A DNA stretch of 36,412 nucleotides, taken from Parachlamydiaceae bacterium (GTDB lineage: Bacteria; Chlamydiota; Chlamydiia; Chlamydiales; Parachlamydiaceae). The stretch covers positions 1 through 36,412 of the forward strand of contig JACDHD010000021.1 of the NCBI GenBank assembly GCA_013821265.1. Direction: 5' to 3'. The notes under the pieces are model-generated. The model saw nothing but the letters and a program-made list of their open reading frames with translations. It searched no databases and had not been told where the DNA came from. Positions 8,300-18,494 of this stretch are shown here, piece after piece (the stretch's first letter is position 1; each line of letters begins with the position of its first letter). A program made the position numbers and the translations under genes.

Positions 8300-8537
8300 A
8301 AGTTTTCGTTTTGTTTTTTACCACAGAGACACAGAGAGCACAGAGAGCGAGAGGGGATTTGCGCAGCTTTGATGTATTCTATGTAAGCTTTTCTAACTTT
8401 TTTAAAAAGCCTCAGTTTTTTAAAAAAGACATCAAAAAGCCCCGCACAATTAACCTAAAAGCCACAAAATCTCCTCTTGCTCTCTGTGCTTCTCTGTGCC
8501 TCTGTAGTAAAAAACAAAACGAACACTTCTACAACTG
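8291..8537. repeat. Long inverted repeat with CACAGAG-rich arms
   Basis: The arms at 8291-8360 and 8467-8537 are about 70 bp each and nearly complementary. The outer part is CAGTTGTAGAAG...CGTTTTGTTTTTTAC and the inner part is CACAGAGACACAGAGAGCAC. The centre continues to pair loosely (GCTTTGATGT / ACATCAAAAAGC). The structure includes the ATPase stop codon and lies between two convergent genes, so it could end transcription in both directions. No clean stem-plus-U-tract terminator was picked out. CACAGAG-type repeats are found in many environmental bacterial genomes. Confidence 0.85.
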
Positions 8538-8554
8538 GCTTTTTTCAGCTTTTC

Positions 8555-11500
8555 TTAACTGTTGTCTTCATGCTTTTTGGAAAGCTTTTCCATTAACTGC
8601 AACACATTACTATTCTCCGCCTCCTGTTCAGCCCAAGCTGTATAAGCCATCATCATCGATTCCTTGAAACGTTCAGAGGTCTCTTTGTTATTCGTCACAT
8701 CTAGAACAATATCTGCCAGAAAGTCAAATAAAAATGCAATTTGTTCGGTTTGAGCCGGAACAGCCCTTGCCAGCCTGTAAAAAAACCGACTGTGAACAGC
8801 TAAATTCAATAAATCTTCCCCTAGCGCTATTGTCAAGGATTCAATGTTGTCACTAAGTGCAAACTGTATCTGTGCGGCTGTTGAATCCTCAAATAAATCC
8901 ATCACTTTGTCGGCAGCTGGCTTTGTAAGTAAATCAGAATCCTGAAATAGAGGGATAGAAAAGGTCAACGGAGGAGGTGCCACTTTTTTAGTTAGTGCTT
9001 TCTTCTCCTCCACTTTACTTTCCTTAACGTTTTTTTGAACGAGGCCAATTTGTCTTAACAAATTATGACAGTATATCAGGGAAATAATGTTGATCTTCAA
9101 AAATTCAAAAACTTTCAAGTAATTGGCCCTAGAAAACTCCTGGCGCAACAGAACATTCCAAAAGCGATACATAAAACTTCGATAAAAACGATCTTCACCA
9201 TACTTGACAAGAGTTTGCAACATCATTTTAGCTACAGCGTCGGATTCGGTTAAAACAGCTGTCAATGCTTCTGCAGATTCTTCACTTCGGAAAAAAGGGC
9301 TTGTAACACATGTTTGGAGAAGAGAAAGGAGTAACTGTTCTCTATTTTCAGAACGAAATTCTGTGAAAAATCGATATAACTGTTCATCATCTAAGTATTT
9401 TTCAACAATCTGAACAAATGATGCTGGCTTAACTTGCTTGCGTCCCCCAAGAGTCATTGTCATCATGTGTAAAATAGGAGAATTTCGCTTAAGTGCTTCC
9501 CTAAACTTCTGGGGTGCCATAACGGAGCCTTTTTTATTTCTCAGATCTCCTAAGTTAATGAACTCTATAACCATAGAGGCGATCACTTCGATATGATTCA
9601 CAAACCAAATGCATCTCTTCACGATATCTAAGACTTTGGGACGAGACGTTGGAGAAAAATCTAATTGGAATATCCTTCCTAATACCTTGCTAAGAAAGAA
9701 AGTAAATATTTTTGGGTCTTTTCGATCTAAAGCTAACAATAAGACCTTTTCACTGATGCTATAAGCGACTTCCAGAAGAAGATCGACTTCTTTTGGATCT
9801 GTGGTATTAATTAGATTACACATCGTTTCAACATGGTTAAACAACGCTTCTATATGTGTTTGACTGGTCTGCTTAGCGACACACATCTCGTATTCTAAAA
9901 GGTACCTTTCGCCCCTTGCCTTATAACCTTCAAATAATTGAGCCGAAAATGCCATGTCATATACGCGATCGCAATCTGCAATCGAGGATGTCTGCACCTT
10001 GACCATTTGTTGCAATACCTTAGCCAACATTTTACGGCCTTCTTTATGAGATAAGGCTTGATACCAGGGCATTGTATCAGTCACACAGGCGGCTACCAAG
10101 TGTCCTGGCGTTTGTGTCTGACTCTGACTGATTAACTCTCTGGTCAATGCCGGAAGGCATTTACTGACAGCGTCATCTAGAGCGGGCATTGGACTCATTT
10201 TACTACGTAATTGAAACAACTCAGCAAAAAATTCTCTTTCTTTAAAAAATGTAGTGAATAACTCTATAAATCCCTCATGAGTGCATGTGGATCCCATTTC
10301 AGCACTTCTTTCCTTAGCATCTTGTTCGGTAAGGGTGTGCTGAGCAAACACTTTCATGCCTTCAAAAGCCAACATATGAAAAATAGGCGCATTTCTTTTC
10401 TGTTGCATCGTGTTCAAATACTCGAACAGTTCTTCCTCATGTTGTGAAGTGCTAATTAAACGTTCTCTGAACGCTTGAGCCATTAATCGTACAACAAACT
10501 CCGCATCCTCTTGTCGCAAATCCGCTTTATGCCATGTTGCAACATGAGACAACACGTTTAATACCGATTGGGCACCCCTTGATTTGGCTTTATCAGAAGT
10601 CAAAAATACAAGCATCTCTTCATGCAATACCTTTGCTGCATGCAAGACGGCAGGAACGGTTTCAATTTGCAAGCAGCCGTTTATTAATAAAAACATAAAC
10701 TGATACTTGAGCACTGGACTCTGATTTGTGAAAAGTTCTCTACGGGCCCAATCACCCTCTTGGACTAATGTATTTAAAAAAAACGCCTTCTGATTTTCCT
10801 TAGCACGGTGGTAACTCTTCACTAGAAATTCAAACAGAAGTCTATAAGCTTGTGCATTTATAGGTGCAGGAAATCTGTCTGAAATTTGACGTAACACTCT
10901 GGATGTTAAAATCTCATTAACACCCTCCCAATCGTTTTGCAGAGCATAAAGCTCAAGCAGGTAACGACTGATAAAAGGAAATTTTCGAACATTGTTTCTT
11001 AAGCATTCAGATAAAACTTCAACTAGATGTCTATCTTGAGTGGCTACCATAGTCACACTCATTTTTTGCAAATCACTTCCCTTTAAATCTGGTTCTAGCT
11101 CTGTCCAGATATCTCGAATTAACGAAAACTGTTGTTTATCAAGAAGCATAAATGCAAAATTTTGCAACATTGCAGATGATAAGTGTTTATATACCTTACT
11201 TTTCACCATAGCGTGCATGATCTCTATATCTGATTTTTTATGCTGTTCGACTTTTTCATTCAAAAAACCCATTGCATCTTGCAAGAGATCTCGCGTGTCA
11301 GTAGCAGAAAGCGGTTGTGATAATAAATACACAACCTTTGTTCTTGCCTGAATACTTCTGTTATCACTTTGAAATATCCGTAGAGCTGCTTTTATTAATT
11401 GTGTATCTGGCAGCACTCGGAACTCTTGTGCGCATTGCAGAAGTTGTTCTGTACGCGCTAAATCTTCTTTTCTGTCGCTCTCAAGAGTCCTAGTTAGTAA

Positions 11501-14281
11501 TTTTGCAAATCGTACTGTCTCATCTCTAAGTTCCGCTTGAGCCACTTTTCTCTGACGAAATTTGGCGATAATTTCCTGAATCATTTCATCAGTAATTTCA
11601 ACTGAGTCTGCTTGTCTATTTTGAATAGCCTTAAGAACCTTTTGGTATGCTTCTAAATCACATTTGTCCAAATATGTTACAAACTGTGCAGCAAACTTCT
11701 CATGCAATGCCGAATGTCCTATGGCAATAAATTGCAAAAATGAACTCAAGGAGCGCGAAGCTGTATTTTCATTCAACAACTTCTCCAAAGCTTCTTTTTG
11801 CTTTGCTGGAACAAACGGCAAGGTTTTAAAAATGGCTAAAAACTTCTTGTACTGTGTTTTCCAAGTCTCAGAGGTCCCTGACATCGCTTGAAATGAAACG
11901 GCCATTCCCCTCAAAATAGCTTCTTGTACGAGGAGTTGCATTCCTCTGTCATCCGAAACTCTTCCGATCACAGCTAAAAGTTGCAGAGCATGTTTTTGGT
12001 ACACATTTAATGCGATTCCCGGTTCCTTTGCCTTGACAATGGAAAAGAGCCTTTTCACCAATTCATAAAGCTGTTTTTGTTGGGATAGAGGCCATACGCC
12101 TTTATTGTAATTTTCGAATGCAGATGCTGCAGTAAATCGCATCCATGATACTGCAGAAGCCGTTTCTTGTTGCAGGAGGTGGGCGACAAAAGGTGCGACG
12201 TCTCCGGCAATGATTAGTCCCTGTACATTTCGCTTAAAGGCGACTGCTAAGAGCTCTTTATCTGATGCGTTTAGAAATGGCAACTTCTGGACTTCCATTA
12301 TGTGTTTGCATAAAAACATTTTTTCTTCAGATGAGAAGCTCAACATTCGATTTGATACGTCTAATAAATGAAGGTAGCCTGAAACTAGTAGTCTCTGCAA
12401 TTGTGGATTTTTCTTAATAAGCTCAGAGTTATTTTTTAGCATTGTTAACAAACGCTCAAAGCGTTCTTCGTTGACATGGACATGCACACATTGCTGCATG
12501 AAGGCTATAATACGCACTTCTGCTCGATATGAAAAGCGGTCCAATTCTTTTTGTGCATCCTTTAGTCCGGCAATAATCGTGAGCTCATTCCACTCTCTTT
12601 CTTCGAATAAATCGGGAACCATTTTTCTGACAGCCTGCGCAAAAGGAGTATATCGAAGTTGCGCAAAACATTGCTGCAACACACTTCCCATAGGCATTTT
12701 ATAAAATGCTCTCACAAGTTGCTGCACAAATTGTTTTCTCTGAAATGGCACAAAAGCATCCACACCTATTTCACGAAGCATAAGTAGCATATCACTAAAA
12801 GAACAAAATTTCTCTAGAGCTTGAAATCCATCGATGCATCCCAAAAGCAACTGATCTGGAGATTGGTTATGAGGAATGTTCAAATAGTGTGTTTTCTCAC
12901 CAGGAGTGTATGAGAGCAAATTGCGTGCTTCCCGCGCGTTTTCCATAAAATCAAAGACATAGGCTCGAAAATTGGGATGCCCTTTCATAAACTGATACAA
13001 CAAAATTCCTTGCAGAAATGAAATAAAAGGAAGAATAAGTTGCGGTTGCTTAGTAAGCAGCTGTACTATTTTTAATAATTTTGAGTCAGAATGTTCAGCG
13101 TATCGTTTGGTCCATACCTCCAAAACTTCCAAAGTACAGATTGGAAACATTTGTTCACTTTTTAAGCCTTTGATAAAGGCTAATAAATTGAAAAAATTAA
13201 ACGCCTTACCCGTTTCGTCTTCTGGATAATGATTATTCAAAAAGGTTAGATATTTGTTTTTAAATTCTACTTCTTTTGGATTTACAATTAGCTTTATAAA
13301 TTGTTTAGAGGCAATAACTTGTGTTTCCGAGGAAACTAACATGCCATCTCGCCAAGCTAACAATACCCTGAAACCTAAGTGTTTTACTTTACTTGGTTCT
13401 GTAACAACGAAGGTGCGATTACGCAATGTAGATAAATGAGAACCAAACTCTTCTTTATCCGCAGCTTTCCCAGCATTATAGCTTCTTATAATGCATTCTG
13501 GATAGGAAATGAAAAAACTATCAGCACAGGACACATTAGATCGAGGTTTCTCTCTTCCCTGAACGACAAATGTTAGCTGCACCCCACCCAAAGGAATACT
13601 TAACGATGCAAGCATTCGTTTTTTTCCTTGCGCAAGTTCAATTATTTTCGACGCTGTCGAATTAGGAGAATGGTACAAGTCTAGAAGTAATTCATAGAGT
13701 CTAACATTGTCAAAATTCAATGGTGCTTCCAAAAACCTCAGCCTTTCTTTGACAAGTGCCAAAGTAAGGAGTTTAATCTCTCCAAAAAGCGATCGCACCT
13801 CTTCGTCACTTGCATTTTCACAATTGAGAGTAAAACCTACGTCCGCATCTGAAAAGCGCATACTAGCTAAGGTAAATTTGGTTCCTCCTCCGTACAATTC
13901 ACACGCAAAAGGGGTTTTGGAATGGATAATTTTTGGTAGGCGTTCTCGCAGGTACTCAATAACTTCTCTAGCGGTAAAATGAAGAGGATGTTTCTGAAGA
14001 AATTCCCAAACATCTTCTAATTTATTGCCCGCGCGTATGAAGGTGACAAGCTTTTCTTTTACTGTGTCGAGTGGCCCGTGAGGACGCATAGGAGAGACCG
14101 ATGTATTAAGAAACCCCTGAAAGCGCTCGTGTTCATCCTCGTGTAAAGGGCGAGAATATCCAGCTGTGGAAGCTTGAGCTTTCAGCTCTTTACTTTCCAT
14201 CTGAGTCGCCAAAGCTTCGGGCAACGAGAAAACTTGTGCGGATGGATTAAATTTAAAAGGACCACTGTTATTACTAACCAC
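8555..14281 (-). CDS. Giant helical protein with a putative FAM46/TENT5-like nucleotidyltransferase domain
   Basis: The 1908-residue protein starts at a GTG (14281); an internal ATG at residue 28 is an alternative. No signal peptide or membrane helix is evident. Residues about 105-365 resemble a nucleotidyltransferase: LYGGGTKFTLAS (129-140) followed by FSDADVGF (143-150) fits the hG[GS]...DxD catalytic pattern. VQLTFVV (234-240), DSFFISYPE (254-262), HLSTLRNRTFVV...HLGFRVLL (282-308) and KQFIKL...YLTFLNNHY (326-352) follow the order of segments I recall in eukaryotic FAM46/TENT5 poly(A) polymerases. The third catalytic Asp expected after the LxFV strand appears to be Val, so activity is doubtful. 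The remaining ~1500 residues are leucine-rich helical pairs like an alpha-solenoid. A cytosolic or type III secreted role is possible, but I see no proof of either. Confidence 0.6.
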   Translation of the reverse strand: MVSNNSGPFKFNPSAQVFSLPEALATQMESKELKAQASTAGYSRPLHEDEHERFQGFLNTSVSPMRPHGPLDTVKEKLVTFIRAGNKLEDVWEFLQKHPLHFTAREVIEYLRERLPKIIHSKTPFACELYGGGTKFTLASMRFSDADVGFTLNCENASDEEVRSLFGEIKLLTLALVKERLRFLEAPLNFDNVRLYELLLDLYHSPNSTASKIIELAQGKKRMLASLSIPLGGVQLTFVVQGREKPRSNVSCADSFFISYPECIIRSYNAGKAADKEEFGSHLSTLRNRTFVVTEPSKVKHLGFRVLLAWRDGMLVSSETQVIASKQFIKLIVNPKEVEFKNKYLTFLNNHYPEDETGKAFNFFNLLAFIKGLKSEQMFPICTLEVLEVWTKRYAEHSDSKLLKIVQLLTKQPQLILPFISFLQGILLYQFMKGHPNFRAYVFDFMENAREARNLLSYTPGEKTHYLNIPHNQSPDQLLLGCIDGFQALEKFCSFSDMLLMLREIGVDAFVPFQRKQFVQQLVRAFYKMPMGSVLQQCFAQLRYTPFAQAVRKMVPDLFEEREWNELTIIAGLKDAQKELDRFSYRAEVRIIAFMQQCVHVHVNEERFERLLTMLKNNSELIKKNPQLQRLLVSGYLHLLDVSNRMLSFSSEEKMFLCKHIMEVQKLPFLNASDKELLAVAFKRNVQGLIIAGDVAPFVAHLLQQETASAVSWMRFTAASAFENYNKGVWPLSQQKQLYELVKRLFSIVKAKEPGIALNVYQKHALQLLAVIGRVSDDRGMQLLVQEAILRGMAVSFQAMSGTSETWKTQYKKFLAIFKTLPFVPAKQKEALEKLLNENTASRSLSSFLQFIAIGHSALHEKFAAQFVTYLDKCDLEAYQKVLKAIQNRQADSVEITDEMIQEIIAKFRQRKVAQAELRDETVRFAKLLTRTLESDRKEDLARTEQLLQCAQEFRVLPDTQLIKAALRIFQSDNRSIQARTKVVYLLSQPLSATDTRDLLQDAMGFLNEKVEQHKKSDIEIMHAMVKSKVYKHLSSAMLQNFAFMLLDKQQFSLIRDIWTELEPDLKGSDLQKMSVTMVATQDRHLVEVLSECLRNNVRKFPFISRYLLELYALQNDWEGVNEILTSRVLRQISDRFPAPINAQAYRLLFEFLVKSYHRAKENQKAFFLNTLVQEGDWARRELFTNQSPVLKYQFMFLLINGCLQIETVPAVLHAAKVLHEEMLVFLTSDKAKSRGAQSVLNVLSHVATWHKADLRQEDAEFVVRLMAQAFRERLISTSQHEEELFEYLNTMQQKRNAPIFHMLAFEGMKVFAQHTLTEQDAKERSAEMGSTCTHEGFIELFTTFFKEREFFAELFQLRSKMSPMPALDDAVSKCLPALTRELISQSQTQTPGHLVAACVTDTMPWYQALSHKEGRKMLAKVLQQMVKVQTSSIADCDRVYDMAFSAQLFEGYKARGERYLLEYEMCVAKQTSQTHIEALFNHVETMCNLINTTDPKEVDLLLEVAYSISEKVLLLALDRKDPKIFTFFLSKVLGRIFQLDFSPTSRPKVLDIVKRCIWFVNHIEVIASMVIEFINLGDLRNKKGSVMAPQKFREALKRNSPILHMMTMTLGGRKQVKPASFVQIVEKYLDDEQLYRFFTEFRSENREQLLLSLLQTCVTSPFFRSEESAEALTAVLTESDAVAKMMLQTLVKYGEDRFYRSFMYRFWNVLLRQEFSRANYLKVFEFLKINIISLIYCHNLLRQIGLVQKNVKESKVEEKKALTKKVAPPPLTFSIPLFQDSDLLTKPAADKVMDLFEDSTAAQIQFALSDNIESLTIALGEDLLNLAVHSRFFYRLARAVPAQTEQIAFLFDFLADIVLDVTNNKETSERFKESMMMAYTAWAEQEAENSNVLQLMEKLSKKHEDNS

Positions 14282-14292
14282 AAGACACCATT

Positions 14293-14298
14293 ATTATA
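14293..14298 (-). promoter_or_regulatory. Possible -10 box of the giant gene
   Basis: On the minus strand TATAAT lies 11 bp upstream of the GTG start at 14281. The surrounding sequence is very AT-rich and no good -35 hexamer sits at 16-18 bp, so this is weak. If used, the leader would be only a few bases long. Confidence 0.25.
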
Positions 14299-14393
14299 AC
14301 TTTTATAAAGTGCAATAATACACAAATTACTGTTTTTTATAAAGATAATAAATTGGATAGTTCTAAATTAAAATGATGAAAACTTGGATAAAA

Positions 14394-14744
14394 GGACTGA
14401 ATGAAGCAATTGCATAAGTCAAGTTTGGAACTTTAAGACAACCGCGAAGCGGTAACTAAGCCACGCAAGTGGCGACAGTAGTTAGCCGCGGGTGATCGAG
14501 CAAAGCAAGGGAACCCGTTGAACAGGCACCCTAGATCAAGGAGCCACAACGTGGCGACAGATTGCTCACAACGAATAATTTCTGTCGCCACGTTGTGGCT
14601 TCTTATGTGAGGGGAATATTCCATGGGTTTCCTCGCTCGCTCGTCACCCATGGCTACCTACTGTCGCCACTAGCGTGGCTTAGTTACCGCTTCGCGGTTG
14701 TCAAAATGTTCTAAACTTGACTTATGCAATGCCTCAATCAGTCC
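14394..14744. mobile_element. 351-bp nested palindromic element (MITE-like)
   Basis: The ends GGACTGA...ATTGCATAAGTCAAG (14394 onward) and their complement (to 14744) form terminal inverted repeats, continuing through ACCGCGAAGCGGTAACTAAG and CAGTAG into arms of about 85 bp. Inside is a second perfect 20-bp inverted repeat, 14542-14561 against 14581-14600. Short open frames within it are by-products of the palindrome. The terminal ATTGCATAAGTC motif recurs at 23447, 26224 and 32036. No transposase is encoded, so it would be a non-autonomous element. With flanking sequence it accounts for the 500-bp gap before xseA. Confidence 0.75.
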
Positions 14745-14745
14745 A

Positions 14746-14774
14746 TTGTCCAATTACCTGGTTTTCCTTATAAT
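14746..14774 (+). promoter_or_regulatory. Candidate promoter of the xseA-xseB-dxs-nadK operon
   Basis: TTGTCC (14746-14751) and a perfect TATAAT (14769-14774) are separated by 17 bp. The ATG at 14782 is only 7 bp past the -10 box, so initiation at the usual distance would give a nearly leaderless mRNA, unless translation begins at the next ATG (14806). The -35 starts one base outside the palindromic element that ends at 14744. Confidence 0.55.
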
Positions 14775-14781
14775 CACACAC

Positions 14782-16278
14782 ATGACAACGACCCCTTCAC
14801 AAGAAATGCCCGTCCTCACGGTCTCACAGCTGACCCAGGCAATTAAAATTAGCCTCGAATCCACCTTCCCCTCAATCTGGTTGCAAGGGGAAGTCAGCAA
14901 CTGCAAACTGCAATCCTCCGGCCATCTCTACTTTTCCCTAAAAGATCCTAACGCACAAATTTCCGCCATCATGTTTCGTGGCGATCTTTCTTCTGTCAAA
15001 ACAATGCCGAAAGATGGCGCTCAAGTGATCATTCGCGGCGAAATCAACGTCTTTCCTCCTTCGGGAAAATACCAGATCATCGTGCGCGAAATGCGTTTGG
15101 CGGGCATGGGGGAACTCCTTCTACGCTTAGAAGAGTTAAAACTGAAGCTACACAAGCGGGGCTGGTTTAAATCGGAACACAAAAAGCCTCTTCCCAAATT
15201 CCCTCAGCGGATTGGAGTAGTCACAAGCCCTACTGGAGCTGTCATCCAAGACATCCTAAACATCTTATCGCGCCGTTCTGCAGGCTTTCACCTCATCCTC
15301 AACCCCGTACGTGTCCAAGGCGAAGGGGCTGCTCAAGAGATTGCACAAGCGATTGCTCAATTCAACACACATCATCTTGCCGATGTCCTGATTGTAGGCC
15401 GCGGTGGAGGCAGCATCGAAGATCTTTGGGCGTTTAACGAAGAAATCGTAGCAGAAGCGATTTTCAACAGCACCATACCAATCATTTCCGCAGTAGGTCA
15501 TGAGACTGATCATTGCATCGCCGATTATGTTGCTGACGTCCGCGCACCGACTCCATCAGCCGCCGCGGAAATTGTCACTGCGGAAAAGAGGCAGCAACTG
15601 TTGCATCTTGACCAAACAAAAAGGCGTTTACAGCAGTGTGTAAAGCACTTAATTCGTCAAGATCGCCACCGCTTAGAAGGCTTGCGCAAGCATCCTATTT
15701 TTCAATCGCCCTACACGCTTTTGGGTCCGTGGATGCAGCGTTTAGACGTTGTGCGCTCTGGAGTCGATAGCAGCATGCAGCAGCTATTGATGCACTACCG
15801 CTTACGACTTGAAGGAATGCGACGACAGCAGCAAGGATTACGGCCGAGTGCTCAAATTGCCCATCTGAAGCAAAAGCTGTTACAATGGGATAAAGAATTG
15901 CGCAATGTGATGCTTACGCGTTTGGCTCATGCAAGAAAATTACTACAACAAAAGAATGATCGTTTAATTCATGGGAGCACCACTCAGTTATCTGGTCATC
16001 GCCGTTTATTCAACGCACAGTTCAAGCAAAATCAGTTACAACTTTCTTGGAACAGACTCACCTCTTTGCGTCGCGAACGCTTGACGAAACTAACGGACTC
16101 TCTGCATGCTGTAAACCCTAAAAATGTCTTAACAAAGGGGTATTGCATTCTCTTTGCGGAAAAAACAGGTTCCGTTATAACATCTATCAAAGACGTCAAG
16201 GTTAAGCAAGAAGTGCGTACGCTACTTGCTGACGGCAGCATACTTTCAACGATCAAGGACACAATTGCCAGTGACTAA
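14782..16278 (+). CDS. xseA: Exodeoxyribonuclease VII large subunit
   Basis: XseA with XseB forms exonuclease VII, which degrades single-stranded DNA from both ends in repair. The protein has 498 residues from ATG 14782; conserved sequence begins at [11 protein letters not shown], so ATG 14806 (MPVLTV) is an alternative start. The N-terminal OB-fold is clear ([33 protein letters not shown]), followed by the catalytic core with [30 protein letters not shown] and [28 protein letters not shown]. The C-terminal half is a long basic helical region and ends with KGYCILF. The order xseA-xseB-dxs matches Chlamydia. Its 3' end overlaps xseB by 8 bases. Confidence 0.96.
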   Translation: MTTTPSQEMPVLTVSQLTQAIKISLESTFPSIWLQGEVSNCKLQSSGHLYFSLKDPNAQISAIMFRGDLSSVKTMPKDGAQVIIRGEINVFPPSGKYQIIVREMRLAGMGELLLRLEELKLKLHKRGWFKSEHKKPLPKFPQRIGVVTSPTGAVIQDILNILSRRSAGFHLILNPVRVQGEGAAQEIAQAIAQFNTHHLADVLIVGRGGGSIEDLWAFNEEIVAEAIFNSTIPIISAVGHETDHCIADYVADVRAPTPSAAAEIVTAEKRQQLLHLDQTKRRLQQCVKHLIRQDRHRLEGLRKHPIFQSPYTLLGPWMQRLDVVRSGVDSSMQQLLMHYRLRLEGMRRQQQGLRPSAQIAHLKQKLLQWDKELRNVMLTRLAHARKLLQQKNDRLIHGSTTQLSGHRRLFNAQFKQNQLQLSWNRLTSLRRERLTKLTDSLHAVNPKNVLTKGYCILFAEKTGSVITSIKDVKVKQEVRTLLADGSILSTIKDTIASD

Positions 16279-16567
16279 CCCCTCCAATCAAGCGAATCAA
16301 AAAACACAGGAAGAACTCGGTTTTGAAGCTGCATTTGCTCGACTTGAGCAAATTTTAGAGCGCATGAATTCAGGCGCGATTAGCTTAGATGAATCCTTAA
16401 AACTGTACGAAGAAGCGGATCGCTTGATCACTGTCTGCAGCAAACGTCTAAACGACGCAGAGCGCAAAATTGAGATCCTTGTAAAAAATCGCAATGGGGA
16501 GCTTTCTCTCAATACCGAACAGCAGCCTGTCACACAGGATTACCCTTACAATGCACCTAAAGGTTAA
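16271..16567 (+). CDS. xseB: Exodeoxyribonuclease VII small subunit
   Basis: This is a small accessory subunit of exonuclease VII. The GTG at 16271, inside the end of xseA and preceded by AAGGA at about 16257, gives 98 residues; the open frame extends further upstream but only within xseA. The conserved XseB core is present: [53 protein letters not shown], a helical hairpin. The C-terminal ~25 residues are a variable tail. The stop overlaps the first ATG of dxs (TAATG). The call rests on this core and on adjacency to xseA. Confidence 0.94.
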   Translation: MTNPSNQANQKTQEELGFEAAFARLEQILERMNSGAISLDESLKLYEEADRLITVCSKRLNDAERKIEILVKNRNGELSLNTEQQPVTQDYPYNAPKG

Positions 16568-18474
16568 TGATGAATGATTCCCTCCTAAAAAAGATTCATT
16601 CACCAGAAGATCTTAAAAACCTAACCGAACTCGAACTAAACCAACTGGCAGCCGAAGCGCGTGCGCGTATTATTGAAGTGATGTCGGTTAATGGGGGTCA
16701 CTTAGGATCCAATTTGGGTTCAGTCGAGCTCACAATTGCTCTTCACAAGGTTTTCGAATCTCCTCAAGATAAATTCATTTGGGACGTCAGCCATCAAACG
16801 TACACGCACAAACTGCTCACGGGACGCCAAGAAAAATTCCATCAGATTCGCCAATTTAAAGGTCTCTGCGGCTTCTGCCATCCAAAGGAATCCCCTCATG
16901 ACCACTTTTATGCAGGCCATGCGGGTACAGCTCTCTCTTTAGCTTTGGGTGTGGCAAAAAATCGCGATCTGACCAAGCGACAAGAGTACGTGATTCCAAT
17001 CATTGGAGATGCCACATTAACCTGTGGAATGTCCCTAGAGGCACTCAACAACATTTCGCGCTCACTGCAACGCTTCATTGTCATCTTAAATGACAATGAG
17101 ATGTCGATCTCAGAAAACGTCGGTGCAATCACGCATATTTTAAGTCGCATTCTAAGCAACCCCCTCACAAATAAGCTACACCAGGAAATTGACTCGCTCG
17201 TTTCCAAAATTCCCAGCTATGGAACAAGTTTGGCGAAGCAGGGACACCGCATAACTGAATCATTAAAAAATCTGGTCAGCCCAGCAGCATTTTTCGAACA
17301 CTATGGTCTTTCTTACATTGGTCCGATCGATGGACACGACATCCAAAAAATGATCGATGTCTTCGAAGGATTAAAAGATTCGCAGTGGCCGGTCATCGTG
17401 CACGTCCTCACCAAAAAGGGACAGGGCATGGACGAGGCGATCAAAAATCCTGTTTCCTATCACGGTGCACGCCCCTTTTCCATCGACACTGGAAAATTTC
17501 TGCCTGTGGTTTCTGCAAAGCCTACCTTCCCTAAGATTTTTGGAGCGCATATGCTAAAGCTAGCAGAACGCGATCCGAGTTTGGTTTGCGTGACACCAGC
17601 GATGTCCGCAGGATCTTGCCTCGATGACTTCATGAAAAAATTTCCAGATCGCTGCATCGATGTGGGCATTGCAGAGTCACATGCGATCACGTTTGCCGGA
17701 GGCATCGCTTACGGCAAAAAAATGAAGGTTGTCGCCTCTATCTACGCTACATTCTTGCAACGCGCATTTGACAATCTATTTCACGATGTATGCCTTCAAG
17801 AGCTTCCGGTTGTGTTTGCCATCGATCGCGCTGGTATTTCGGGTCCTGATGGCTCAACCCATCACGGCATTTACGACATTTCTTTCCTCAATGCAATGCC
17901 AAACATGATCATCTCTCAACCACGCAATGGCCACGTATTGAAAGAGCTACTAGAATCCTCATTCCATTGGGGTCGTCCAGCTGCAATTCGCTATCCAAAC
18001 ATGGCAACCGAAGATTCAGATGCTCCGATTCAACAGCGTCAGCTAGGCCAAGGGGAAATTTTAAGCGAAGGTGAAGACCTCCTGATCATTTCCTTAGGTC
18101 ACATGAACAACACGGCATTGCAAGTGCGCGATCGACTTCTGCCTATGGGAATTAAAGCCACAATCATGGATCCTGTCTTCATTAAACCGTTAGACAGTGA
18201 ACTCCTTTATCGCCTGTTGATGAACCATACAAAAATTGTCACCCTTGAAGAACATTCAGTGACTGCAGGTATGGGAGCGATCATTAACAACTTCCTGATG
18301 CAAAACGGATTCAATCATGTGCAGGTCTTGAATCTAGGTGTTCCCGAAACATTCCTGGATCAAGGAAGCCACGCTGACTTAATCAACGAAATTGGCTTAA
18401 CACCAGATAAAATCACGCAACGCATTACCCACCACTTTTCCTTGCAGAAAAGCTCCCTTGCTTCTATAGCATAG
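16567..18474 (+). CDS. dxs: 1-deoxy-D-xylulose-5-phosphate synthase
   Basis: Dxs condenses pyruvate and glyceraldehyde-3-phosphate, with thiamine diphosphate, in the first step of the non-mevalonate isoprenoid pathway; the product also feeds thiamine and pyridoxal synthesis. The 635-residue protein matches the family length. Visible motifs are [36 protein letters not shown], the ThDP motif from [16 protein letters not shown] to [23 protein letters not shown], and the second domain's FDVGIAE-type segment [15 protein letters not shown] and [15 protein letters not shown]. The first ThDP residues read GDAT instead of the common GDGA. Tandem ATGs at 16567 and 16570 are both possible starts; the first overlaps the xseB stop. 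It is followed by nadK. Confidence 0.96.
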   Translation: MMNDSLLKKIHSPEDLKNLTELELNQLAAEARARIIEVMSVNGGHLGSNLGSVELTIALHKVFESPQDKFIWDVSHQTYTHKLLTGRQEKFHQIRQFKGLCGFCHPKESPHDHFYAGHAGTALSLALGVAKNRDLTKRQEYVIPIIGDATLTCGMSLEALNNISRSLQRFIVILNDNEMSISENVGAITHILSRILSNPLTNKLHQEIDSLVSKIPSYGTSLAKQGHRITESLKNLVSPAAFFEHYGLSYIGPIDGHDIQKMIDVFEGLKDSQWPVIVHVLTKKGQGMDEAIKNPVSYHGARPFSIDTGKFLPVVSAKPTFPKIFGAHMLKLAERDPSLVCVTPAMSAGSCLDDFMKKFPDRCIDVGIAESHAITFAGGIAYGKKMKVVASIYATFLQRAFDNLFHDVCLQELPVVFAIDRAGISGPDGSTHHGIYDISFLNAMPNMIISQPRNGHVLKELLESSFHWGRPAAIRYPNMATEDSDAPIQQRQLGQGEILSEGEDLLIISLGHMNNTALQVRDRLLPMGIKATIMDPVFIKPLDSELLYRLLMNHTKIVTLEEHSVTAGMGAIINNFLMQNGFNHVQVLNLGVPETFLDQGSHADLINEIGLTPDKITQRITHHFSLQKSSLASIA

Positions 18475-18494
18475 GGAATTCAAGGAGGCCCTAA

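Noticed and set aside
8311-8667. 118-codon plus-strand frame after the ABC ATPase
   Set aside because: It consists mainly of the CACAGAG palindrome and then runs antisense into the giant gene.
14433-14651. 72-codon minus-strand frame inside the 14.4-kb palindrome
   Set aside because: It lies wholly in inverted-repeat sequence and reads through both arms; it is a by-product of the palindrome.
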